NCBI GenBank assembly: GCA_019232645.1 | Contig: JAFANO010000200.1 | Location: forward strand, 1 to 5,415 | DNA length: 5,415 nucleotides | Origin: Planctomycetaceae bacterium | Lineage (GTDB): Bacteria; Planctomycetota; Planctomycetia; Isosphaerales; Isosphaeraceae | Reading direction: 5' to 3' | Part shown: positions 1 through 5,415 of the stretch, one piece after another | How the letters are laid out: every line of letters starts with the position of its first letter | Numbering within the stretch: the first letter of the stretch is position 1 | Program-made: the position numbers and the translations under genes | The notes under the pieces: generated by a model | What the model was told of the DNA's origin: nothing | Database searches by the model: none | Seen by the model: the letters and a program-made list of their open reading frames with translations, nothing else

Positions 1-172
1 TGCCGAGCGCGAAGGTCAGCCACGCCAGGAACGCGCAGCCGAACGAGGTCCCGGTGAACGTCAGGCCCCAGCGGAAGGCGCGGCCGGGGTCCCGCAGCCG
101 GCTGACGAGGGGCGAGCCGATCAGCCCGACGGCGATCGCCAGCTCGAGCCAAGGTAAGTGTAAGAGGTTCAT
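1..172 (-). CDS. Partial N-terminus of a membrane protein, probably a second NuoL/M-like (proton-conducting) subunit
   Basis: Only the first 57 codons are in the window; the gene runs off the left edge. The start is an ATG at 172-170 whose ATGA overlaps the dabB stop by 4 nt, a classic sign of translational coupling. The product begins [20 protein letters not shown] and has two hydrophobic stretches, about residues 8-25 and 38-57, separated by a short charged segment ([13 protein letters not shown]). This pattern of an early LHxPWLEL motif, a first helix, a positively charged loop and a second helix recalls the N-termini of NuoL/NuoM-like proton-conducting proteins found beside dabA in some bacteria. 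That resemblance is from memory. Codons 4 and 6 are TTA, a codon absent from dabA and nearly all of dabB; the AT-rich start may help initiation. Upstream there is only a weak ribosome site (GAAG). The membrane-protein call is firm; the exact family is inferred from two helices and the operon context. Confidence 0.75.
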   Translation of the reverse strand, partial: MNLLHLPWLELAIAVGLIGSPLVSRLRDPGRAFRWGLTFTGTSFGCAFLAWLTFALG

Positions 173-1560
173 GAGAATTCTTCGATGGCCCCGAAATGCG
201 GCTTGACCCGATCCAACTCGCGCGACGCCTCACCCGAGAGGAAGTCGGTCCAGCGCCGTTCCAGCGCGTCGCAGCACCGGAAGGCCCGGACGAACGGGAC
301 GACGACGTAATCCCGCAGCAGGGCGTCGAGGTAGCCGCGCTCCAGGCCCATGCGGTAGAGCCAGGTCTGGTAACGCGGGCCGCCCAGGCGACCCCAGGGG
401 GCCCTGGCCCGGGGCAGCCGCTCCCCGATGGCGTCCTCCAGCGCGCGGTAGTCCCGGAGCAGGGTCGGCGCCCGCACGAACTGGAGCGTCCGGAGGCAGG
501 CGTGGCCCAACAGGTGGACCAGCGCGACGTACCGGAACCCCAGGCCGATCTCGGCCACAATAATCCCGACCTGCGAGAGCGAGGCGTACGACAACGCCGA
601 CTTGATGTCCGTCTGCACGCTGCCGGTGAGGTACGCGTGCAGGGCGGTGATCAGCCCCAGCGCGACGATCAGGCCGCAGAGCCATGCCGATCGTTCAAGG
701 AGCGGGCTCACCCGCAACAGCAGGAAGGCCCCCAGGTGCACCGACAGGGCCCCGTAGAACACGGCGCTCGAGGGGGTCGGGCCCTCCATCGCCCGGGGCA
801 GCCAGCCCGAGAACGGCACCAGCGCCGACTTGCCCGCCGCGGCGACCAGCAGCAGCAGCCCCACCACCGCCGCCTGGTGCGGCGACACGAGCGAGAATTC
901 ATAGGGCCAGTCGCCCGCGCCCAAGAGCTTGTCGAAGTCCCCTTCGCCCCGGAGATGGTGCATCACCACGGCCGCCAGCAGCAGCGCCGCGTCCGAGACG
1001 CGGTACACGACCCAGACCCACAGCCCGTTCCGCGCCGGCGCCGGGCGTTCCTGGAAGAACGCGACCAGCAGCGCCGAGGACAGCCCGACCAGCTCCCACC
1101 CGGTGAACATGGTCTCGATGGTCCCCGCCGACGAGGTCACCACCATGCCCAGCACGAAAATCGCGTAGAGCACGAAGAAGCGGTTGAAGCCGGGCTCGCG
1201 GTGCATGTACTTGCTGGCAAAAGCGCTGATCGTGCCCGACAGGAGGAACGACAGGATCACGAACGGCACCGAGAGCCGGTCGAAAACGAGCTTCACCGAG
1301 AAGTGATAGTGTCGCGGGATGACGACCCAGCGCCCCAGGTCGATCGAGACGTGCCGCGTCCCCAGGATGAGCATCAACGCGAGCACGGCGACGGCGGCCG
1401 TCAGGCCCGTGACGACCGCCCCGTGAACCAGCCTCGAGGTCCGCCCCTCGGTCAGCTTCAGGTCGAGCAGCGACGAGACCCCGAGGATGAATGTCAGCAA
1501 CAGCGGGCTGGCGACGACGACCATGCCCAGGAGGATCAGCAGCCTGTGATCGTTCGGCAT
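169..1560 (-). CDS. dabB: DabB-like proton-conducting membrane subunit (NuoL/ND5/MrpA family, short form)
   Basis: Encodes 463 residues. It is the probable membrane partner of DabA, letting H+ or Na+ flow inward to power CO2 hydration. Family signatures seen: GWELVGLSS with Glu156 (NuoL Glu144), RVSD at 187-190, [20 protein letters not shown] with Lys244 (NuoL Lys229), and [16 protein letters not shown] with Lys320 (NuoL Lys305). Many hydrophobic helices cover residues 7-365. Two positions differ from NuoL: Tyr269 stands where NuoL has His254, and Arg357 where it has Lys342. The protein stops being membrane-like after about residue 368 and ends in an Arg-rich tail, so it lacks the later helices (including the NuoL Lys399 helix) and is about 150 residues shorter than NuoL. 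The start follows a good AGGAAGGA site, 18 nt after dabA; its stop overlaps the next gene. It is not a complex I gene here, because the neighbour is DabA and no other nuo gene is present. The DabB name rests on the pairing with DabA. Confidence 0.9.
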   Translation of the reverse strand: MPNDHRLLILLGMVVVASPLLLTFILGVSSLLDLKLTEGRTSRLVHGAVVTGLTAAVAVLALMLILGTRHVSIDLGRWVVIPRHYHFSVKLVFDRLSVPFVILSFLLSGTISAFASKYMHREPGFNRFFVLYAIFVLGMVVTSSAGTIETMFTGWELVGLSSALLVAFFQERPAPARNGLWVWVVYRVSDAALLLAAVVMHHLRGEGDFDKLLGAGDWPYEFSLVSPHQAAVVGLLLLVAAAGKSALVPFSGWLPRAMEGPTPSSAVFYGALSVHLGAFLLLRVSPLLERSAWLCGLIVALGLITALHAYLTGSVQTDIKSALSYASLSQVGIIVAEIGLGFRYVALVHLLGHACLRTLQFVRAPTLLRDYRALEDAIGERLPRARAPWGRLGGPRYQTWLYRMGLERGYLDALLRDYVVVPFVRAFRCCDALERRWTDFLSGEASRELDRVKPHFGAIEEFS

Positions 1561-1565
1561 CGGAA

Positions 1566-1573
1566 TCCTTCCT
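1566..1573 (-). promoter_or_regulatory. Ribosome binding site of dabB
   Basis: The 18-nt gap between dabA and dabB reads, on the minus strand, an AGGAAGGA run ending 5 nt before the dabB ATG at 1560. It is the only clear Shine-Dalgarno sequence in the window and supports this start for dabB. Confidence 0.7.
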
Positions 1574-1578
1574 CGATC

Positions 1579-4500
1579 TCACCGTGGGATTTCGGCGAAC
1601 TCCAGGTGGTCGCGCCAGCCGCGATACCAGTCGATGGAGGAGGCGGCCCGGGGCAGGACCGAGGCCTGGGGCCGGTAGAGACGGAAGCCGTCGCCCTGGA
1701 AGACGCGGATCGCGCCCGAATCGGGGTGCAGCACGGCGAGCTGGACCCAGCCGTTGCGGCAGATCCGGCCGATCCCCTCGTTGCGGTCCATGATCCGGCG
1801 CATCGCTTCGGTTGTCGTCTCGATGATGAAGAGCGAGCGGACGGGCTCGTGGATCTCGACCATCTGCCAGGGCAGGCCGGTCCGGAGGTCGCTCGCCGCG
1901 CCGTCCATGACCCCCAGCAGCGCCGCCAGGTTGTGCGGCAACTTCGTGCCGGCGCCGTAGCCGGCGTTGTCGACGTGCGAGAAGTAATACTCGAGGTTGA
2001 TCCCGGCGCAGACGGGGAAGACGGCCTGCAGGATCCGCGTCAGGATGGTGGCCTCGGCGTCGTCCTGGGTCGGGTCGTACGACGTGAGGAAGGCGCGGCG
2101 GTCGAGGAAGAGGCCGCGCGTCCACTCGCGACGCCCCACGAAGGTGATGGCGTTGGTCGCGTGCCCCAGCTCGGGCCGGGTCTGGGCCAGGTCCTCCGAC
2201 CGCTCCTCGACGTGCTGGCGGGCGGCGGTGAACGAGAGCGTCAACGGGGCCGACATGAACCGCCGACAGCGCTCGTGCGCGTTGCGGTCGCAGGCCTGCT
2301 CGATGAGGTCGCGTGCCGATGCGAATTCCTCCCGGTGCGACTCGGGGATCCGGTCGAGATCGAAGTAGGTCACGGAGTCGCTGCAGGTGTTGTGGTAGCC
2401 GCCAACGAAGACCGTCTCCCCGGGGAGGGACAGCCCACGATGGGCCAGGCCCTCGCGGGCGCGGGGATCGTTGAGGATCTGGGCCATGGCGCGGGCGTTC
2501 GGCCCGCCAGCCGCGCCGCCGCGGGCGCCGCAGTTGTAGGCCGAGTTGTGCGGGTTGTTGAGGCTGTCCGAGCCGTGCCCGAGCAGGACCACCAGCCGGG
2601 CGAACCCCGAGGTCAGCCCGATGTCGCGGAGCAGCCGCTCGCCGGACTCGGTCATCTCGGCGACGGTAAAGCCGAGGTGGCCATTCTCGGGGCCGGGGGT
2701 CGCGTCGCCGCGCTCGAGCCGGAGCCGGGTCAGCGGCGGGGTCCGGACGATCCGGCCGAGGGCCCCGCGGATCCTCGCGGCCAGCCTGGGGAAGAGGATC
2801 CGGCCGACCAGCGGGAAGGTGGCCAGCACCCCGACGGCCCCCGTCAGCAGGGCGCCCACCGCGAAGGTCCGGCTGCCGACGTGGAACTGGTGCGACGCGG
2901 TCCCCAGCGCCTTGCGCGTCCGGGCCCGGCGGCGGTGGGCCTCGCCCAGCTCGTCGACGACGTCCTCGGCCACCCAGTGCCGAGGACGGATCACCACCGG
3001 GCAGAGCGGGACGAAGTGCGCGTCGGCCGCCCCCCGGTAATACATGGCCACGCCGAAGAACCCGGCCGCGCCGAACGTCTCGACCGAGGGGGCCAGCTCC
3101 TCCAGGTGGCGGCGGAACGACTCCTCGCGCTCGTCGATGCAGCAGGCCACCTGGAACTCCGGCGCCGGCGGCCGGCCCTCCTTCTGCCTCGCGTGCAGCG
3201 CGATGGCGTCGAGCGTCTGGGTCCGGAACCGCTGCTCGTACGCCAGGTGGAAGATCCTCCGCCGCTCGAGCCCGGAGAACGCCTCGATCTCCTCGACGAG
3301 CACCGCCCACTGCGGCTTGCCCAGGTGGTGCAGGACGTCAGGCGAGAGGCCGAGCAGCTGCGCGAGCTGGAAGACGAGGAAGGCCCGCTGCTCGACGCTC
3401 GGCGGCCAGCGCGCCTCGATCCGCCGTCGACATGCCCTGCGCAGGCCGGCGAGCGGCCCCTCGAACCCCAGGGCGTCGCGCGCCCGGTCGGCCAGCGCGA
3501 ACCGGTCCAGGATCAGCCGGACCGCGAGGAACTCGACGAGGCTGCCCGCCGGCGCCGGGTGGACGGCCCGGTCGCCGCGGAGCTCGACCTGGCGGACCAT
3601 GCCGCCCCAGCCGCGCAGCGCCAGGAGCGTGGCCGAGAGGAACTCCTCCCACTCCCCTTCGGCGACGCCCAGGATCTCGAGCGACTCCAGGATCGATTCC
3701 AGCGGCCCGACATCCTGGTCCTCCAGGCGGCCGAGCTCGCGGGCCAGGCCGCGCATCCAGCGGTCCGGCGGCCCGCCTGGCCGGCGGTACAGCGCGCAGA
3801 AGGCGCAGAAGAAGCCCTCATCGCGCCGGGGCAGTTGCCAGTGGGCCAGGCCCTGGTCCAGGAACGCGGCGCAGAACCGGATCAGGAGGTCGTGCACGGG
3901 CGCGTCGGCGTCCGCGCCGGTGGCCTCGAGCAGCAAGTCGCGGTGCCGGATCGGCGACGACGGCGGCGCGGTGTACGTCGGCAGGTCGCGGACCCCGCCG
4001 CAGCAGACCCTCCAGAGGGCCTGGAGCGTGAACCCTTCCCAGTCCTCGTCGCTCCAGGTCTCGATCGTCGACTCGCCGAACCGGTCGAGGAGCTCGGACA
4101 GGCCATCGGGGGCCCGGCGGCTCGCCGGCCCCGGCGACGAGCTGTCGGGGTTCGGGACGATCCCCCCGCGGAGGTCGCGAACGACCCAGCGTCGGGTCTC
4201 TGCGATCAGCCGGCCCCGGACCGCCGAGGAGGCCTCCTCCCGGACGCGTCGCAGCGCGTTCGCCTCGGCGACGTACCAGACCAGCTCCTTGGTCGGGCCG
4301 GTCCGCAGGGGATACTGGAGCATCGCCAGGCGGAGGTCGAGGCGCGTCCCGAAGCAGGGGATCGGCTCGGCGGCCCGGTCACCCAGGTCCTGCTCCAGCA
4401 CTTCGTGGAGGTCGGTGAACCGGATCCGGCCGCGCGTCAGCTCCTGACGGTAGCGGTCCTCCGACAGGTAGGGTTGGCACCCAAAGACGTGCGCCCCCTT

Positions 4501-4689
4501 CTTGACCGCCTCGTGGAACGGCAGCTCCTCGAACGCGTGCAGCGTGTTGTGGTGGATGAAGACGGTGATCGGCCCTTGCGCCGGCAACAGGTGCGAGGTG
4601 TGCTCGATCACCTCGCCCAGGTGGTGCAAACGCGAGCCTTGATCCCCACGCTCCCGCGCCTCGATCCCGGGGGAAATGGTCGTTTGCAT
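1579..4689 (-). CDS. dabA: DabA, zinc-dependent CO2-hydrating subunit of the DAB inorganic-carbon system (DUF2309/UPF0753)
   Basis: Encodes 1036 residues from the chosen ATG. DabA is a distant beta-carbonic-anhydrase-like protein that, when bound to DabB, is thought to turn CO2 into bicarbonate in the cytoplasm, driven by the ion gradient. The signature residues are present: Cys517 and Asp519 in ACCIDERE, with Arg521 completing the Asp-Arg pair, then His705 in LLGHGSDS and Cys720 in AYNCGARGG. The His-Cys distance of 15 equals that of Halothiobacillus neapolitanus H524-C539, and Cys-x-Asp matches C351-D353. The N-terminal block FIHHNTLHAFE (44-54) and the C-terminal block GAGTKLPHNLAALLG / TGLPWQMVEIHEPVR (about 912-951) are further family marks. 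Residues 609-633 form a hydrophobic stretch. At 1036 residues it is of the long form (H. neapolitanus DabA is roughly 830). Start choice: this ATG leaves about 30 residues before the conserved HLLPAQGPITVF, as in relatives; the frame stays open to an ATG at 4950 (1123 residues). No clear ribosome site precedes either. Confidence 0.95.
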   Translation of the reverse strand: MQTTISPGIEARERGDQGSRLHHLGEVIEHTSHLLPAQGPITVFIHHNTLHAFEELPFHEAVKKGAHVFGCQPYLSEDRYRQELTRGRIRFTDLHEVLEQDLGDRAAEPIPCFGTRLDLRLAMLQYPLRTGPTKELVWYVAEANALRRVREEASSAVRGRLIAETRRWVVRDLRGGIVPNPDSSSPGPASRRAPDGLSELLDRFGESTIETWSDEDWEGFTLQALWRVCCGGVRDLPTYTAPPSSPIRHRDLLLEATGADADAPVHDLLIRFCAAFLDQGLAHWQLPRRDEGFFCAFCALYRRPGGPPDRWMRGLARELGRLEDQDVGPLESILESLEILGVAEGEWEEFLSATLLALRGWGGMVRQVELRGDRAVHPAPAGSLVEFLAVRLILDRFALADRARDALGFEGPLAGLRRACRRRIEARWPPSVEQRAFLVFQLAQLLGLSPDVLHHLGKPQWAVLVEEIEAFSGLERRRIFHLAYEQRFRTQTLDAIALHARQKEGRPPAPEFQVACCIDEREESFRRHLEELAPSVETFGAAGFFGVAMYYRGAADAHFVPLCPVVIRPRHWVAEDVVDELGEAHRRRARTRKALGTASHQFHVGSRTFAVGALLTGAVGVLATFPLVGRILFPRLAARIRGALGRIVRTPPLTRLRLERGDATPGPENGHLGFTVAEMTESGERLLRDIGLTSGFARLVVLLGHGSDSLNNPHNSAYNCGARGGAAGGPNARAMAQILNDPRAREGLAHRGLSLPGETVFVGGYHNTCSDSVTYFDLDRIPESHREEFASARDLIEQACDRNAHERCRRFMSAPLTLSFTAARQHVEERSEDLAQTRPELGHATNAITFVGRREWTRGLFLDRRAFLTSYDPTQDDAEATILTRILQAVFPVCAGINLEYYFSHVDNAGYGAGTKLPHNLAALLGVMDGAASDLRTGLPWQMVEIHEPVRSLFIIETTTEAMRRIMDRNEGIGRICRNGWVQLAVLHPDSGAIRVFQGDGFRLYRPQASVLPRAASSIDWYRGWRDHLEFAEIPR

Positions 4690-4778
4690 GGCTACTTTTG
4701 GACTCAATCCGTTGAAGGTGGGACCGCGGCGGATGGTTCGCCGGGAGGGGAGAGGGCCGGCGGACGAGGTCATCCTGT

Positions 4779-4790
4779 TGTCGCGCGACA
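4779..4790. repeat. Perfect 12-bp palindrome in the dabA leader
   Basis: TGTCGCGCGACA equals its own reverse complement. It sits about 90-100 bp ahead of the preferred dabA start and just upstream of an in-frame ATG at 4773. It could be a regulator half-site pair or simply chance in GC-rich DNA. Confidence 0.5.
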
Positions 4791-4980
4791 CGCCGGTCCG
4801 CATGCGTATGGCCGCGCGATCCTCCGGAATTTTGGGGGGATGGGAAACCGAGTCTCGGGATTCGTCGTGGCTCGTGCCGATTCCGCCGCCCTCCATGAGC
4901 GTGGTCTTCGGGATCGGCCGCCTACCGAACCGGGTTCCCTTCGGGCTCATCCCGATCGGTCGAAAGGGGAGGGCGGGTCT

Positions 4981-5001
4981 GGGATCTCAATCCCCGGGGA
5001 T
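4981..5001. repeat. Overlapping inverted repeats just after the predicted transcription start
   Basis: ATCCCCGGGGAT at 4990-5001 is a perfect 12-bp palindrome, at about +25 to +36 from the predicted start. Its ATCCC arm (4990-4994) also pairs with GGGAT at 4981-4985, with a 4-nt CTCA loop. The two pairings exclude each other. The position suits a dimeric repressor site or a small leader hairpin; no T-run follows, so it is not a standard intrinsic terminator. Confidence 0.45.
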
Positions 5002-5031
5002 GCGCGAGCGTGTTTCCGCCTTGGTCTCGCA

Positions 5032-5060
5032 ATCATAGAAAAACTCGATGCATGAGGCAA
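5032..5060 (-). promoter_or_regulatory. Sigma70-like promoter of the dab operon
   Basis: On the minus strand, TTGCCT (5060-5055, 4 of 6 matches to TTGACA) is followed by a 17-nt spacer and TATGAT (5037-5032, 5 of 6 matches to TATAAT). Spacing is ideal and the spacer ends in a T-rich stretch. The predicted start is near 5025, giving a leader of about 335 nt to the preferred dabA ATG, or about 75 nt if translation starts at 4950. It is the best promoter candidate seen upstream of dabA. Confidence 0.55.
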
Positions 5061-5067
5061 GTCGAGT
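5043..5067. promoter_or_regulatory. Inverted repeat over the -35 box, candidate operator
   Basis: ACTCGA at 5043-5048 is mirrored by TCGAGT at 5062-5067. The inner bases TGC (5049-5051) and GCA (5057-5059) also pair, leaving a 5-nt loop and a 2-nt bulge. The repeat covers the predicted -35 hexamer and part of the spacer, a usual place for a regulator to act. No regulator gene is visible, so the binding protein is unknown. Confidence 0.4.
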
Positions 5068-5415
5068 ACCCCATCGCTAAAGCTAGGGGCTTACCAGTGG
5101 CCTCCGATGGCTTCCGAGTTCGATCCTCAACAGCCCCGATATCAGGCCAGTTGACCCTGGCCCAGCCACATGTAAGGTTGTAGACGTATCTCGCGACAGG
5201 GCGACCACTCCATTCCTTGGCTGGCCATGACCTTGGCTTACCATCCCACCCGGCTCATTCGACCAGGGGAAGTTTGTTGTGACCAGACACCACCGGCGAT
5301 CCGCCCCTCGATGAGAAATTGAGGTGACGCGACCGGTGTGGTAAGGTCGAAACGAATCGCGGGGTATGGAGGTCGAATGTGTCGTCATTGCCGCGCGATT
5401 GGATGGTAGGATGAT
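5068..5415. other. Upstream region without a convincing gene
   Basis: These roughly 350 bases are lower in GC (about 57-65% in the lines counted) than the genes. The open frame at 5388-5083 on the minus strand has no recognisable motif and no protein-like pattern, and is left out. Seen here: an inverted repeat GGCCAG-N6-CTGGCC at 5145-5162, a direct repeat CCTTGGCT at 5215-5222 and 5231-5238, a direct repeat GGTCGAA at 5345-5351 and 5371-5377, and a tRNA-like T-arm at 5115-5127. An ATG at 5366 opens a rightward frame (MEVECVVIAARLDGRM) that runs past the right edge; it may be a divergent gene start but is too short to call. Confidence 0.5.
5145..5162. repeat. Inverted repeat GGCCAG-N6-CTGGCC
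   Basis: Perfect 6-bp arms flank the 6-nt spacer TTGACC, about 85 bp upstream of the dab promoter's -35 box. It could be an activator site or a weak hairpin. There is no T-run on either side to suggest a terminator. Confidence 0.35.

Larger units (their letters stand above)
4690..5025 (-). promoter_or_regulatory. Probable 5' leader of the dab operon, palindrome-rich, possibly partly coding
   Basis: This runs from the predicted transcription start (about 5025) to the preferred dabA ATG. It holds a perfect 12-bp palindrome at 4990-5001 (ATCCCCGGGGAT), whose left half can alternatively pair with GGGAT at 4981-4985 across a CTCA loop. A second perfect 12-bp palindrome lies at 4779-4790 (TGTCGCGCGACA), and an 8-bp one at 4799-4806 (CGCATGCG). 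The dabA frame is open here back to 4950, with further in-frame ATGs at 4896, 4803 and 4773. Hand counting gives about 80% GC at third codon positions for 4950-4771 against about 60% at the first two, so part of it may be translated as an Arg-rich N-terminal extension. No known riboswitch was recognised. Confidence 0.4.

Noticed and set aside
169..1560. Reading the ND5-like gene as respiratory complex I nuoL
   Set aside because: The upstream neighbour is dabA, no other nuo gene is seen, and the protein lacks the C-terminal helices of NuoL.
899..3310. Long minus-strand open frame of 803 codons in another frame
   Set aside because: It overlaps dabA and dabB in a shifted frame, is dominated by Arg, Gly, Pro and Ala, and crosses the dabA/dabB junction. 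It is a GC-driven shadow.
3044..4447. Plus-strand open frame of 467 codons inside dabA
   Set aside because: Its composition is Ser/Arg-rich, there are no motifs, and it lies fully within the strongly supported DabA reading frame on the other strand.
196..5055. Open frame of 1619 codons on the plus strand, antisense to both dab genes
   Set aside because: It is in exact codon register with dabA and dabB and stays open because the sense genes lack TTA, CTA and TCA. Its product is rich in Arg, Gln, Pro and Asp with no recognisable domain, while the minus strand carries clear family motifs.
5319..5347. Possible rightward promoter (TTGAGG, 17 nt, TAAGGT) ahead of an ATG at 5366
   Set aside because: The -10 box matches only 3 of 6 bases, and the reading frame is cut by the window edge after 16 codons, so neither promoter nor gene can be supported.
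5083..5388. Minus-strand open frame of 101 codons upstream of dabA
   Set aside because: It shows no conserved motif, signal or membrane segment. It is a typical chance frame for this length and GC.

Overview
This window carries most of one leftward (minus-strand) operon for a DAB-type inorganic-carbon system (DabA/DabB), plus the region upstream of it. The DNA is very GC-rich in the genes and clearly less so upstream. Three things suggest a GC-rich planctomycete, possibly of the Isosphaeraceae: the long DabA form with its HHNTLHAFE signature, the short ND5-like partner ending in a soluble tail, and weak Shine-Dalgarno sites. This taxonomic call is inference from remembered family features, not from a search.

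Layout, in the direction of transcription (right to left). The stretch 5415-5061 has no convincing gene and holds several small inverted and direct repeats. A good sigma70-like promoter lies at 5060-5032, with an inverted repeat over its -35 box. A leader of about 335 nt (about 5025-4690) contains perfect 12-bp palindromes; the dabA frame stays open through part of it. dabA (4689-1579) follows, encoding a large zinc-dependent, beta-carbonic-anhydrase-like protein with all four expected metal/catalytic residues. After 18 nt containing a good ribosome binding site comes dabB (1560-169), a proton-channel-type membrane protein related to NuoL/ND5 and MrpA. Its stop overlaps the start of a third gene (172 to beyond the left edge). 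That gene encodes another hydrophobic protein, probably a second antiporter-like subunit.

Expected working: DabB, perhaps with the third protein, conducts cations (H+ or Na+) down their gradient. This is thought to drive one-way hydration of CO2 to bicarbonate by DabA at the cytoplasmic face, so bicarbonate accumulates. In an organism without carboxysomes this would supply bicarbonate to carboxylases or help growth at low CO2. No carbon-fixation gene is visible here.

The most interesting points are the apparent two-membrane-subunit version of DAB, the altered proton-path residues and shortened membrane domain of DabB, and the palindrome-rich promoter/leader. No mobile element, CRISPR array, rRNA or full tRNA was found.
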